DNA of 18,514 nucleotides from Acetobacteraceae bacterium (GTDB taxonomy: Bacteria > Pseudomonadota > Alphaproteobacteria > Acetobacterales > Acetobacteraceae): contig JADYYZ010000466.1 in the NCBI GenBank assembly GCA_020853405.1, forward strand, positions 1-18,514, read 5' to 3'. Shown piece after piece: positions 6,851 through 14,602 of the stretch (position 1 is its first letter; the number at the start of each line of letters is the position of its first letter). The position numbers were made by a program, and so were the translations under genes. Below the pieces are notes generated by a model that saw nothing but the letters and a program-made list of their open reading frames with translations, did not search any database and was not told where the DNA came from.

Positions 6851-8245
6851 TCAGAACCCGCCGCCGGTCTTGAACCCGCCGCCGCCCCCGATCGAGCCAC
6901 CGGTGCGGAAATCGCCGCCGCCGCTGCCGCCCCAGGGGCTCGGGCTGGCACCGGGGCGTGCCCAGGGGTCGGCGCGCCGTGTCTTCTCGATCCGGCCGAA
7001 GAAGCCGTCGCGCGACATCGCGCCGCCCAGCACCTGGCCCAGCAGCGCCCCGATCATCGCCTGGCTCGCGGTATCGAGCTGGCCCTGGCCGTAGCCGCGG
7101 TTGCGATATTCGCGGCGCAGCGCCTCGGCCTCGGCCGCGCGCTTCTGGGCGGCGTCGAGCACCTCGCGGCGGGTCTCGATCTCCTGCGAGATGCGCCAGC
7201 GCTCGGACTCCAGGCGCTCGATCTTCAGCACCAGCGCGTCATCGTCGGGCGAGGGCGTGCGGGCGGCGGCGGCGCGCAGCGCCACCAGGTCCTCGCGCTT
7301 CAGCGCGGTCTCGATCTGTTCGGACATCGCGCGCCCGTCCTCGTCCTCGTCGGCGGCCATCGCGGCGGCCTTGGCCTGGGCCTCGCGCAGGCGTGCCTCG
7401 GTGGTCTCGGCGGCGTGGTCGGCCTGGTCGAACGCGGTCCGCGCGGCATCGAGCGCGGCCTGCTGGGGGCCGCCGGCCGCGGCTGCCGCCTGCTGTTCGA
7501 AGCCGGACCGCTTCGCCGCCGCCGCCGCTGCCGCCTCGCGCGTGCGGGCGGCGTGCTCGGCCAGTTTCGCGGGCAGGTCGGTCAGCATGGCGTAGTTGCG
7601 CCGGGCCGGCTCATAGCGCGCGACCCTGGCGACGAACCCGTCCATCAGCCGGCTGAAGGGATTGGCGCGGTAGGCGGGCGTGCCGTAGCCACGCGACCAG
7701 AGATAGGCGAACAGCCGGTCGTCCTGGTACGGCTTGCCCTTGCCGGCGCTGTCGGCCTGTGCCAGCGCGGTCTTCTGTTCGGCGTGCATCGCGACGCGCA
7801 GCGCCGCCTCGGCCGCCTCGTTCAGCGCCTGCCAGGCGGCATCGCCTGCCAGGCGTGCGCGCGCGGCCTCCAGCGCGCCGGACGCCTGCTCCTCCAGCGC
7901 ATCGAGTGTCGCGCGCGCGCGCTCCTTCGCCTTCCTGGCATCGCCCCATGCCTCGCGCGCCTCGGAAAGCGCCGCCTCGGTCTCCTCCAGCGCCTGGGCT
8001 CGGGCGGCGATCAGTTTCTGCGCGCCGTCCGACGCCGCATCCAGCGCGGTGATCGCCGCCTCGCCGGATTTCGCATCGGCCAGCCGCATCCGTGCCAGCG
8101 CCTTGTAGGCCTCGGCCGTCTCGGCCCGCAGCGCGCCCATGCGCTGGCCGAGCTGGTTCATCTCGGCGGTCAGCGAGTCGGTGACGCGGCCGGATTCGGC
8201 CAGTGCCGCGTCGAAACTGGAAAGGCCGGCGCGACCGGTGATCAT
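6851..8245 (-). CDS. Uncharacterised coiled-coil protein with Gly-rich C-terminal tail
   Basis: 464 aa, no signal peptide, no family I can name with certainty. Residues 1-165 and 231-385 are Ala/Glu/Arg-rich heptad-like helices. Between them, residues 172-230 look globular and are the most distinctive part (DDRLFAYLWSRGYGTPAYR, then RLMDGFVARVARYEPARRNY). A short apolar stretch follows at 395-412 (QAMIGALLGQVLGGAM). The tail 438-464 is almost only Gly with the repeated element F-R/K-T-G-G, ending in GGGF. ATG 8245 is chosen because it follows the stop of the upstream gene by 7 nt with GTGAGG ahead; the frame is open 37 codons farther but overlaps that gene. It is the last gene of a three-gene set with a membrane protein and a TelA-like helical protein, so it probably works with them, perhaps in a filament or envelope complex. 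Function is unknown. Confidence 0.75.
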   Translation of the reverse strand: MITGRAGLSSFDAALAESGRVTDSLTAEMNQLGQRMGALRAETAEAYKALARMRLADAKSGEAAITALDAASDGAQKLIAARAQALEETEAALSEAREAWGDARKAKERARATLDALEEQASGALEAARARLAGDAAWQALNEAAEAALRVAMHAEQKTALAQADSAGKGKPYQDDRLFAYLWSRGYGTPAYRANPFSRLMDGFVARVARYEPARRNYAMLTDLPAKLAEHAARTREAAAAAAAKRSGFEQQAAAAAGGPQQAALDAARTAFDQADHAAETTEARLREAQAKAAAMAADEDEDGRAMSEQIETALKREDLVALRAAAARTPSPDDDALVLKIERLESERWRISQEIETRREVLDAAQKRAAEAEALRREYRNRGYGQGQLDTASQAMIGALLGQVLGGAMSRDGFFGRIEKTRRADPWARPGASPSPWGGSGGGDFRTGGSIGGGGGFKTGGGF

Positions 8246-8252
8246 GCTGGCC

Positions 8253-9206
8253 TCACCATTCCAGGATCGCCGCGCCGGTGGTGTTGATGGTCCATCTCCG
8301 CTGGCGTTCGCCGGCCCGCTTCTCGCCGACGATGTCGTTCTGGATGATGCCGTCATCCTGCTTGTCGCGACGCACGGCCTCGAACACCTCCGGCGGCACC
8401 CGCACGCCCCAGCGCGTGACCTCCGCGGTGCGGCGGGTTTCTTCGCTGGTGACCCGCACCGGCACCACGCGGCCCTGGGCGTCGACCGCTTCCACGATCA
8501 GGTAGAAGTTCTGCGCGCGCGGGTTGGCCGCGGGCACCCGCCAGATGCCGGATGGCTCGCCGGCGCGCTGGATGATGCGGATGCGGTAGCTCTGGTTCAG
8601 TTCGGCGAATAGCGCCTGCAGCTGGGCCTGGCGCTCACGCGCCGCCGGCAGGTCGTTGGCCTCGACCGCGGCGGCGATCTCGCGCTGCAGCCGTGCCGCG
8701 TCCTCGCGCGCGGCCGCCTCGGTGGCGGTGGCGTCGATCTGGGCGACCTCGCGCGCGGCGGCGCGGGGGATGGTCTGCACCAGCTCGACCTGTTCGGCAG
8801 CGGCCCGGCGCAGCTGCGGCTGGCGGATGCCGAACTGCCAGCCGAGCCCGACCACCAGCGCCACGGCCAGCCCGGCCAGCAGCGGCTTGCCCCAGCGGGC
8901 GCGGGAAACCCACATGCCGGCGATGCTGCGCTGCCACGATGGCGGGGTCGGCGTGTAGGCGAAGCGCGCCTCGGCGATGCCCTTGATGCCCTCGTCCAGG
9001 ATGCGCTCGGAAACCTCGATGCCCTGCGCGGCATAGATCTCGCGCAGGCGACGCTTCAGCTCGGCCTCGCGGGCATCCTCGGAAAGTTCGCGCGCGACCT
9101 CGGCATCGGCGTGGCGCAGCGTATCGACCACGTCCATCGCCAGCATCACGTCCGGCAGCGCGGCCTTCTCCGCGGCCTTCTCCGCGGTGGGCGGGGCATC
9201 CGCCAT
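8253..9206 (-). CDS. Single-pass membrane protein, DUF6384-like
   Basis: 317 aa. The N-terminal cytoplasmic part (1-100) is helical and has LPDVMLAMDVVDTLRHAD and LREIYAAQGIEVSERILDEGI, the pattern I associate with DUF6384 (from memory, not a search). One membrane helix lies at about 107-126 (KPLLAGLAVALVVGLGWQFGI), preceded by Arg/Lys, predicting N-terminus inside. A coiled-coil stretch (130-200) is followed by a probable periplasmic beta-rich domain: IIQRAGEPSGIWRVPAAN, NFYLIVEAVDAQGRVVPVRVTSEE and RWGVRVPPEVFEAVRRDKQDDGII. ATG 9206 is chosen; GTG 9218, which overlaps the upstream stop as GTGA, is in frame and would add four residues. It is the middle gene of the three-gene set, and its stop overlaps the ribosome site of the next gene. 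It may anchor the two soluble coiled-coil partners at the membrane. Confidence 0.8.
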   Translation of the reverse strand: MADAPPTAEKAAEKAALPDVMLAMDVVDTLRHADAEVARELSEDAREAELKRRLREIYAAQGIEVSERILDEGIKGIAEARFAYTPTPPSWQRSIAGMWVSRARWGKPLLAGLAVALVVGLGWQFGIRQPQLRRAAAEQVELVQTIPRAAAREVAQIDATATEAAAREDAARLQREIAAAVEANDLPAARERQAQLQALFAELNQSYRIRIIQRAGEPSGIWRVPAANPRAQNFYLIVEAVDAQGRVVPVRVTSEETRRTAEVTRWGVRVPPEVFEAVRRDKQDDGIIQNDIVGEKRAGERQRRWTINTTGAAILEW

Positions 9207-9214
9207 GGCAGCGT

Positions 9215-10387
9215 TCACGCGATGCGGTTGCCGGCCTGCGCGAGCCGCGCGAGCCGCCGCTTGCCGTCCTCGACCGCGTCGCGGATCTCCTCGCTGTTGC
9301 GGGTGGCCTGGGTGCGCATCTCCTCGATGATCTCGCGCGAGCGTTCCTGGTAGGTGACGACGCTGTCGACCAGCTTCTTCACCGCGGCGGCCTGGATGGT
9401 CGGGCCGTAGCCTGCCTTCAGCGCGGCTTCCTGCACCTTGCCGCCCATCTCGGCCAGCGCCTCCAGCCCCTTGTTCATGCCGTCCTTCATCGCGTTCAGC
9501 GTCTCGGTGCTTTCGTGCAGGCCGGCAAGCCCGGTATAGCTCGCGGTCATCGCGGTCAGCACGCTCTCGTTGGTCGAGAAGAACGCGACCGACTGCTGAT
9601 AGACCCGCTCCTTGGCCGAGGTGGTCTGCATCAGCCGCGCCATGATCACTTCGCTGGTGTTGTAGCTGACGGTGAGGTTGTCGCTGAGGTCCTTGGCGAT
9701 CTGGTAGCGGCGTTCCTCGTCCTGCAACAGGCGCACCGCCTCGTCGCGGGCGAGTTCGAGGCGCGCGCGGCCGGCGGCATCCTCGGCGTTCGCCGCCTCC
9801 ACCGCCTTCGCTGCGGTGTCGGTCGCCGCCTTGGCGGCATCGAGCTTCCCTTGCGCCAGTTTCAGGAGTTCGAGCGCCATCACCTCGGCTTCCTTCAGCG
9901 CGCCGCGGAAGTCGCGGTACGCCTCCAGGATGCGGTGTTCGCGCTCGATCTGGTCCTTGGTGTCGCGCGAGACGTCGGTATAGGTCGTGCGGATGGTCTC
10001 GAAGCGCGAGGCGATGTCGCCGCGGCTCAGTTTCTGCCAGACATTGGAAATGCGCTCGCCGAAACTGATGCGCCCATCCGCCATCTGGTCGACCATGCCC
10101 TTGGCGTCGTCGCGGATGGAATCGAACGCCTTGGTGATGGTTTCGTAGCGCGAGCCGATGGTCATCTGGCCGAGCTCGTCGCGCACGATCTGGTTGAACA
10201 CGCCTGCCTGGTTCAGCACCCGCCCGATCAGCGTCACCTTGGTCTCGTCCAGGCCCTGGATCTGGTTCAGAAGCCCGGTGATCGGCGTCTCGGCGCTGCC
10301 GGCCGGGGGGGAGAGGCCCAGGTCGCGCAGCGTGCCCAGCGCCTTGTCGAGGTATTTCATCGGCTGGGCCAGTGCAGTTTCCGCCAT
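9215..10387 (-). CDS. Uncharacterised helical protein, distantly TelA-like
   Basis: 390 aa, soluble, almost wholly alpha-helical. A region at about 110-165 (ISFGERISNVWQKL, DVSRDTKDQIEREHRILEAYRDF) and an Ala/Glu-rich coiled coil at about 165-240 lead into a segment with FFSTNESVLTAMTASYTGLAGLHESTETLNAMKDGMNKGLEALAEM. The order of a short globular part, a coiled coil and a Thr/Asn-rich helical C-terminus recalls TelA-type toxic-anion-resistance proteins, but I do not see a decisive motif, so this is only a hint. ATG 10387 has a weak GGAA-type ribosome site. It is the first gene of the three-gene set, ending 8 nt before the DUF6384-like start, and is divergent from the GST gene. Confidence 0.75.
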   Translation of the reverse strand: MAETALAQPMKYLDKALGTLRDLGLSPPAGSAETPITGLLNQIQGLDETKVTLIGRVLNQAGVFNQIVRDELGQMTIGSRYETITKAFDSIRDDAKGMVDQMADGRISFGERISNVWQKLSRGDIASRFETIRTTYTDVSRDTKDQIEREHRILEAYRDFRGALKEAEVMALELLKLAQGKLDAAKAATDTAAKAVEAANAEDAAGRARLELARDEAVRLLQDEERRYQIAKDLSDNLTVSYNTSEVIMARLMQTTSAKERVYQQSVAFFSTNESVLTAMTASYTGLAGLHESTETLNAMKDGMNKGLEALAEMGGKVQEAALKAGYGPTIQAAAVKKLVDSVVTYQERSREIIEEMRTQATRNSEEIRDAVEDGKRRLARLAQAGNRIA

Positions 10388-10524
10388 GCTCGGTTTCCAT
10401 TCCGCTTGGGGTGTCGGGCGGCGCGATCAATAGAACAGGCCGGCGCCTTCCCGCCAGAGCCAATCCGCCAGGAGTGCTATGGTCGGCGCCGGCGACCCTT
10501 CACACGAGATCCAGGGAGGCAACG
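10388..10524. other. Divergent intergenic region between the three-gene module and GST
   Basis: This 137-bp gap must hold the promoters of both the leftward three-gene set and the rightward GST gene. TATGGT (10478-10483) could be a -10 for GST but has no good -35 at normal spacing. No long inverted repeat or convincing regulator site is visible. Confidence 0.4.
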
Positions 10525-11181
10525 ATGCCTGTCACGCTCTACTACATGTCCGGCTCGCCCTATGCCTGGCGCGTCTGGCTGGCGCTGACCCACAAGGGCA
10601 TTGCCCACGAGCTTCGCCCGATCTCCTATGACGCGGGCGACCTGAAGCAGGACTGGTACGCGGCGCTGAACCCGCGCCGGCGCGTGCCGGTGATCGACGA
10701 CGAGGGGTTCACGCTCTACGAATCCGCGGCGATCGTCGAATATCTCGACGAGAAATGGTCGGATCGGCCGCGGCTGTTCTCGGCCGACCTTCGCCAGCGC
10801 GCGCTCGAGCGCCGGATGATCCGCGAGGCGGACCAGTATTTTGCCGAGGCGCTCGAGCATCTGGTCCAGGCCGTGTTCTTCACCGCGCCCGACCAGCGCG
10901 ACCGGGCGAGGGTCGATGCCGCGTGGTCGGCGATGCAGCGCGAGCTGGCCTTCTGGGAGACGCTGATCCGGGGCGACTTCCTGGCCGGGCCGCTGTCGGC
11001 GGCCGACCATGCGCTGTTCCCCGCGATCGCGCTCGGCTGGCGCATCGAGGAGCAGAACCCGGGCCTTGTCAGCGGCGGGCTGGTCGGCCCGAAACTCGCG
11101 GCCTGGGCCGCGCGGATGAAGGCGCTGCCGGCCGTCCGCGCGACCTGGCCGCCGCACTGGACGCCGCTGGCGGCTGCATGA
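10525..11181 (+). CDS. Glutathione S-transferase family protein
   Basis: 218 aa, cytoplasmic. The N-terminal thioredoxin-fold domain has SGSPYAWRVWLAL (candidate catalytic Ser at 9 or 11), the cis-Pro motif RVPVI (Pro55) and the glutathione-binding ESAAIVEYLDE (Glu66-Ser67). The all-helical C-terminal domain includes FLAGPLSAADHALFPAIAL, the conserved N-capping region of GSTs. CAGGGAGGC at 10511-10519 supports ATG 10525; the frame is open upstream without support. It is a single-gene unit, divergent from the coiled-coil module and convergent with flgH, whose stop lies 13 bp beyond. Its substrate is unknown; detoxification or isomerisation are both usual for the family. Confidence 0.92.
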   Translation: MPVTLYYMSGSPYAWRVWLALTHKGIAHELRPISYDAGDLKQDWYAALNPRRRVPVIDDEGFTLYESAAIVEYLDEKWSDRPRLFSADLRQRALERRMIREADQYFAEALEHLVQAVFFTAPDQRDRARVDAAWSAMQRELAFWETLIRGDFLAGPLSAADHALFPAIALGWRIEEQNPGLVSGGLVGPKLAAWAARMKALPAVRATWPPHWTPLAAA

Positions 11182-11194
11182 AACCCGGCGCCGG

Positions 11195-11932
11195 CTAGAA
11201 CGGCAGGATGATGTCCAGCAGCTGCTGGCCGTAGCGCGGCTGCTGCACGTCGGAAAGGGTGCCGCGCCCGCCATAGGTGATGCGCGCTTCCGCCATGCGG
11301 TCGTGGCGCACGGTGTTGTCGGAGGCGATGTCCTGGGGGCGGATCACGCCGCCGATCTGGAGTTCGCGCAGCTCGTGGTTCACGCGCACCTCCTGGCGCG
11401 CGGAAACCACCAGGTTGCCGTTCGGCAGCACCTGCGTGACCGTGCCCGCGACCCGCAGCGTGATCGTCTCGCTGCGGTTGATCTGGCCGGTGCCGGTACT
11501 GTTGCTGCTGGAATTGCCCGACACCAGGTTGCCCGCCGTCGTGGTGGGCGGAAACAGGCGCGGCACGCTGGCTTCCAGGCCCAGCATCACCGGCAGCCCC
11601 AGCCCTTCGCCGTTGTTGCGGTTGCGGCTGGTCTGGTTCTCCAGTTCCGCCTCGTCGGCAATCGCGACCAGCACGGTGATGATGTCGCCGACCTGGGCGG
11701 CACGCTGGTCGCGGAAGAAGGCGCGGCTGCCCGGCCGCCACAGGCTGTTGGGCATGCGTTCGGGGTCCTGGGCCGCGGGCATCGGCATCGACACCGGCCG
11801 CCAGTCGGGCCGGCCGGTCGGGTTGGTCACGTCGGACACGCGCGGGCCGCTGCCGATCTCGGAGACGCGGCGCAGCCCGTCGCAGGCGGCAAGCCCGAAC
11901 AGCGCGACCGAGGCGAGCAGGATGCGGCGCAT
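11195..11932 (-). CDS. flgH: Flagellar L-ring protein FlgH
   Basis: Outer-membrane lipoprotein forming the L-ring around the flagellar rod, 245 aa. MRRILLASVALFGLAAC is a lipoprotein signal peptide with lipobox LAAC and lipidated Cys at 17. Family motifs are SLWRPGSRAFFRDQRAAQVGDIITVLVAIADEAELENQTSRNR, TVTQVLPNGNLVVSARQEVRVNHELRELQIGGVIRPQDI and the C-terminal YGGRGTLSDVQQPRYGQQLLDIILPF. ATG 11932 puts the signal peptide at the usual length; a GTG at 11950, overlapping the flgA stop, is possible but would add six residues before the signal. It is the last gene of flgF-flgG-flgA-flgH. The 13 bp to the convergent GST stop hold only a short GC palindrome and no clear terminator. Confidence 0.97.
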   Translation of the reverse strand: MRRILLASVALFGLAACDGLRRVSEIGSGPRVSDVTNPTGRPDWRPVSMPMPAAQDPERMPNSLWRPGSRAFFRDQRAAQVGDIITVLVAIADEAELENQTSRNRNNGEGLGLPVMLGLEASVPRLFPPTTTAGNLVSGNSSSNSTGTGQINRSETITLRVAGTVTQVLPNGNLVVSARQEVRVNHELRELQIGGVIRPQDIASDNTVRHDRMAEARITYGGRGTLSDVQQPRYGQQLLDIILPF

Positions 11933-11946
11933 GGCGGGGCAGCACC

Positions 11947-12912
11947 TCACCGCCGCACCGGCGAGGGGTTCTGGCCCGGGCCCGGCCGCTCCAGCGGCAG
12001 GCTGCCGAGCGCCACCCTGACGCGGCCGGGGCCGGTGACCTCGCCGGCGACCACCGCGCGCGAGGCGACGTTCTGCACCCTGATCACCTCGCCCATCGCG
12101 CCGTCCTCGAGCGCCCGGCCCTGGGCACCCACGCTCATGCCGGGTGCCGTGATCAGCATCATCACGGCGCTGTTGCGGCTGACCACGGCAGGCCGCGTCA
12201 GATCGGTCGCTGCCAGCGGCTGGCCGGCGGCGACCGGCCGGCGGAGCGTCAGCCCCACCGCCGCGGCCGGGTCGGCAAGCTGGCCGGCACGGTCGGCGCG
12301 TACATGCTCGATCCGCAGGTCGCCGGCGCGCAGCACCTGGCCGGCTGCCATCCGGCGCACCGGCACCACCGCGGCGACGCCGGCCCAGGCGCGGCCGACC
12401 ATGCGCACGCGCTGCGGCTCGCCCTCGCCGTGGTCCAGCACCAGGGTTGCCGCGAACCGGCCGGTGGCGGTGTCCAGCACGGCGTCCTCGGCGCTGACCG
12501 CGGGCTCCATCGCGGCCGGCACCAAGGGCAGCGGCGCGCCGAAGTCGAAGCCGTCGTCCGGCCCGGCGCCGAGTGGCGCGAGCGCGCTGCGCAGCGCCGC
12601 CTCGGCGCTGGCGCGCGACAGCAGCTGGCCGGGCCGTTCGATCACGATCCGCTCCGCACCCGGCAGCGGCCGCCAGCCGATGCCATGGGCGCGCGCGAGC
12701 TGGGCGATCTGGCCTGGTTCCAGCACCAGCCGCCGGCCGGGCGCGGGCGCCGGGAAGGCGACGATGCCGGGCGCGCCGACGAACAGGTCCGACAGCAGCA
12801 CCGAGGAACCCTGCACCAGCACGTGCGGGCGCAGGACGGCCGCCCCGCGCTGCGCGGCAAGCGGCGCCGGCAGCAGCAGCAGGGCGGCGAGCAGCAGATG
12901 CGATCGGCGCAC
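11947..12912 (-). CDS. flgA: Flagellar basal body P-ring formation protein FlgA
   Basis: Periplasmic chaperone for P-ring (FlgI) assembly, 321 aa. A signal peptide (RRSHLLLAALLLLPAPLAAQ) is followed by a weakly conserved N-terminal region. The C-terminal SAF-type domain has VPVRRMAAGQVLRAGDLRIEHV, GLTLRRPVAAGQPLAATDLTRP and VMMLITAPGMSVGAQGRALEDGAMGEVIRVQN. I chose GTG 12912 because a strong GAGGAGG (12919-12925) lies 6 nt upstream; the longer start, TTG 12927, would swallow that ribosome site and precede the signal peptide. The ribosome site overlaps the flgG stop codon, so translation is probably coupled. The flgH lipoprotein start follows closely. Confidence 0.94.
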   Translation of the reverse strand: MRRSHLLLAALLLLPAPLAAQRGAAVLRPHVLVQGSSVLLSDLFVGAPGIVAFPAPAPGRRLVLEPGQIAQLARAHGIGWRPLPGAERIVIERPGQLLSRASAEAALRSALAPLGAGPDDGFDFGAPLPLVPAAMEPAVSAEDAVLDTATGRFAATLVLDHGEGEPQRVRMVGRAWAGVAAVVPVRRMAAGQVLRAGDLRIEHVRADRAGQLADPAAAVGLTLRRPVAAGQPLAATDLTRPAVVSRNSAVMMLITAPGMSVGAQGRALEDGAMGEVIRVQNVASRAVVAGEVTGPGRVRVALGSLPLERPGPGQNPSPVRR

Positions 12913-12918
12913 GGCGGG

Positions 12919-12925
12919 CCTCCTC
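12919..12925 (-). promoter_or_regulatory. Strong ribosome binding site deciding the flgA start
   Basis: GAGGAGG read leftward, overlapping the flgG stop codon, with CCCGCC between it and GTG 12912. It makes GTG 12912 the preferred start over the upstream TTG. Confidence 0.7.
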
Positions 12926-13709
12926 AACGCAGGCGGGTCAGCGCCTGCATCATCTCGTCGCTGGCGGTGATGACGCGGCTGTTCATCTCGTAGGCGCGCT
13001 GGGCGGTGATCAGGCTGGTGATCTCGCTGACCACGTTGACGTTCGAGGTTTCGACGAAGCCCTGCATGATGGTGCCGAACCCGGGCTGCGAGGCGATGCC
13101 CTGCACCGCCTGGCCGCTGGCCGGGGTCTCCATCAGCAGGTTGTCGCCGACCGCCTCCAGCCCGCCTTCGTTGGGAAAGACGCTGAGCAGGATCTGGCCG
13201 ACATTCTGCGGCGCCACCTGCTGGTCGATCTTGGCCAGCACCTCGCCCGAGGCGTTGATGGTGACGTCGCGGGCGTTCTGCGGAATGACGATGCCGGGTT
13301 CGACGGTGAAGCCGTCGGCGGTCACGATCTCGCCGTCCGGCGACAGACCGAAGGTACCGTCGCGGGTATAGGCGGCTTCGCCCGAGGGCAGGCGGATGCG
13401 GAAATAGCCGCTGCCGCGGACCGCCAGGTCGAACCGGTTCTCGGTGTTGGAAAGGCTGCCCTGTTCGTGGATGCGGTAGATCGCCGCGGTCTTCACGCCA
13501 AGCCCGATCTGCACGCCCGAGGGCACGATGGTGCCGGTGTCGCTGCTGGTCGAGCCGACGCGGCGCAGGTTCTGGTAGATCAGGTCCTGGAACTCCGCCC
13601 GGCGCCGCTTGAAGCCGGTGGTGGTCATGTTGGCGATGTTGTTCGAGATCACCTCGACATTGGTCTGCTGCGCCAGCATCCCGGTCGCGGCGATGTTCAT
13701 GCTGCGCAT
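12924..13709 (-). CDS. flgG: Flagellar distal rod protein FlgG
   Basis: Distal rod subunit of the basal body, exported by the flagellar type III system, 261 aa (typical). The N-terminus MRSMNIAATGMLAQQTNVEVISNNIANMTTTGFKRRRAEFQDLIYQ is the rod signature. The FlgG-specific insert GTIVPSGVQIGLGVKTAA follows, then FDLAVRGSGYFRI and YTRDGTFGLSPDGEIVTADGF. The C-terminal helix is GFVETSNVNVVSEITSLITAQRAYEMNSRVITASDEMMQALTRLR. GGGGAG lies about 10 nt before ATG 13709. It is the second gene of the operon, 56 nt after flgF. Confidence 0.98.
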   Translation of the reverse strand: MRSMNIAATGMLAQQTNVEVISNNIANMTTTGFKRRRAEFQDLIYQNLRRVGSTSSDTGTIVPSGVQIGLGVKTAAIYRIHEQGSLSNTENRFDLAVRGSGYFRIRLPSGEAAYTRDGTFGLSPDGEIVTADGFTVEPGIVIPQNARDVTINASGEVLAKIDQQVAPQNVGQILLSVFPNEGGLEAVGDNLLMETPASGQAVQGIASQPGFGTIMQGFVETSNVNVVSEITSLITAQRAYEMNSRVITASDEMMQALTRLR

Positions 13710-13765
13710 GCGTCAGGCTCCCCGGCGGATCTGCGCGGTGGCGCGCGTGGCGTGCCGCGCCATCC

Positions 13766-14503
13766 TCAGCCCCGCCGCCGCAGCAGGCGGTCGATCATGT
13801 TCGTCTGGCGTTCGCCCTCGCGCTCGACGAACTGCGTGATGAACTGGAACTCGCGCACCTCGGCCATCAGCCGCGTCATTTCCATCACCGGCTCGACGTT
13901 GCTTTCCTCGACCATGCCCTGGACCACGCGCGGCGTCTCGGCGGCGCGCGGCGGGGTGTCGGCGGCGAACAGCACCTCGCCCTCGGGGCGCAGCCGGTTC
14001 AGGTCGTCGAAGCGGACGATGCGGATGCGCCCGAGCTCGCCGTTCTCGCTGGCCAGCGAGCCGTCGGCGGCAAGGGTCAGGCGGGTGTCCTGTTCGGTGA
14101 CCACGATCGGCCGGTTCTCGACGCTCATCAGCGCGTAGCCCTCGCTGGTGGTGACCCTTCCGTCAGGCGCCAGGGTGAAGCGGCCGGAGCGGGTATAGCG
14201 CTCGCCGCGCGGGGTATCGATCACGAAGAACCCGTCGCCGCCGATGCTGATATCGAGCGGGTTGTCGGTGCGCGTCATCCGCCCGTTGGCGTGGTCGCGG
14301 TAGGTCGCGCGGTCCTGCACATAGTGGACATCGCGGGCGCCGGGGCGGGCGAGGCCGGCGCCGCGCGCCACCCAGTCGTCGAACATCATGCGCCCCGCCT
14401 TGAAGCCGGGCGTGTTCGCGTTCGCGAGGTTCAGCGAGATGGTGTCGATGCTGCGCTGCTGCGCTGCCAGCCGCGACAGGGCGATGTGGCCGGGGGTGTC
14501 CAT
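13766..14503 (-). CDS. flgF: Flagellar proximal rod protein FlgF
   Basis: Rod protein of the basal body, 245 aa, type III exported. It has the rod/hook-family N-terminus IALSRLAAQQRSIDTISLNLANANTPGFKAGRMMF, the middle DNPLDISIGGDGFFVIDTPRGERYTRSGRFTLAPDGRVTTSEGYALM, and the C-terminal VVQGMVEESNVEPVMEMTRLMAEVREFQFITQFVEREGERQTNMIDRLLRRRG. It lacks the FlgG insert, which distinguishes the two. ATG 14503 is preceded by GAAGGAGA (14520-14513); the frame stays open upstream but that part is low-complexity and sits across the sigma-54 promoter. It is the first gene of flgFGAH, and a near-consensus sigma-54 promoter lies 30-44 nt before the start. Confidence 0.97.
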   Translation of the reverse strand: MDTPGHIALSRLAAQQRSIDTISLNLANANTPGFKAGRMMFDDWVARGAGLARPGARDVHYVQDRATYRDHANGRMTRTDNPLDISIGGDGFFVIDTPRGERYTRSGRFTLAPDGRVTTSEGYALMSVENRPIVVTEQDTRLTLAADGSLASENGELGRIRIVRFDDLNRLRPEGEVLFAADTPPRAAETPRVVQGMVEESNVEPVMEMTRLMAEVREFQFITQFVEREGERQTNMIDRLLRRRG

Positions 14504-14532
14504 GCTGGCGTGTCTCCTTCGCCGCGGCATGG

Positions 14533-14547
14533 GCAAGCGTCGTGCCA
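14533..14547 (-). promoter_or_regulatory. Sigma-54 promoter of the flgFGAH operon
   Basis: Read leftward from 14547, TGGCACG-ACGC-TTGC matches the -24/-12 consensus TGGCACG-N4-TTGC with every defined base correct. The expected transcription start is near 14521, just before the flgF ribosome site, giving a leader of about 20 nt. RpoN control of rod and ring genes is established in Caulobacter. Confidence 0.88.
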
Positions 14548-14602
14548 GCCGGCGCGGGCGCGGATTTCCGCCGCCGCCACCGCCGCCATGGCGCAGGCTG
14601 CC

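Noticed and set aside
6808..6853. Possible terminator between the ligase gene and the convergent coiled-coil gene
   Set aside because: ATATCGTC (6819-6826) can pair with GATGATAT (6844-6851) using one wobble, but the loop is 17 nt and there is no T-run.
9207..10463. Upstream extension of the DUF6384-like frame to 736 aa
   Set aside because: This part is an out-of-frame shadow of the TelA-like gene on the same strand, rich in Arg/Gly/Pro. The protein pattern begins at MADAPP.
11185..11194. CCGGCGCCGG between the convergent GST and flgH stops
   Set aside because: A 10-bp palindrome with almost no loop in GC-rich DNA is expected by chance and cannot form a useful terminator.
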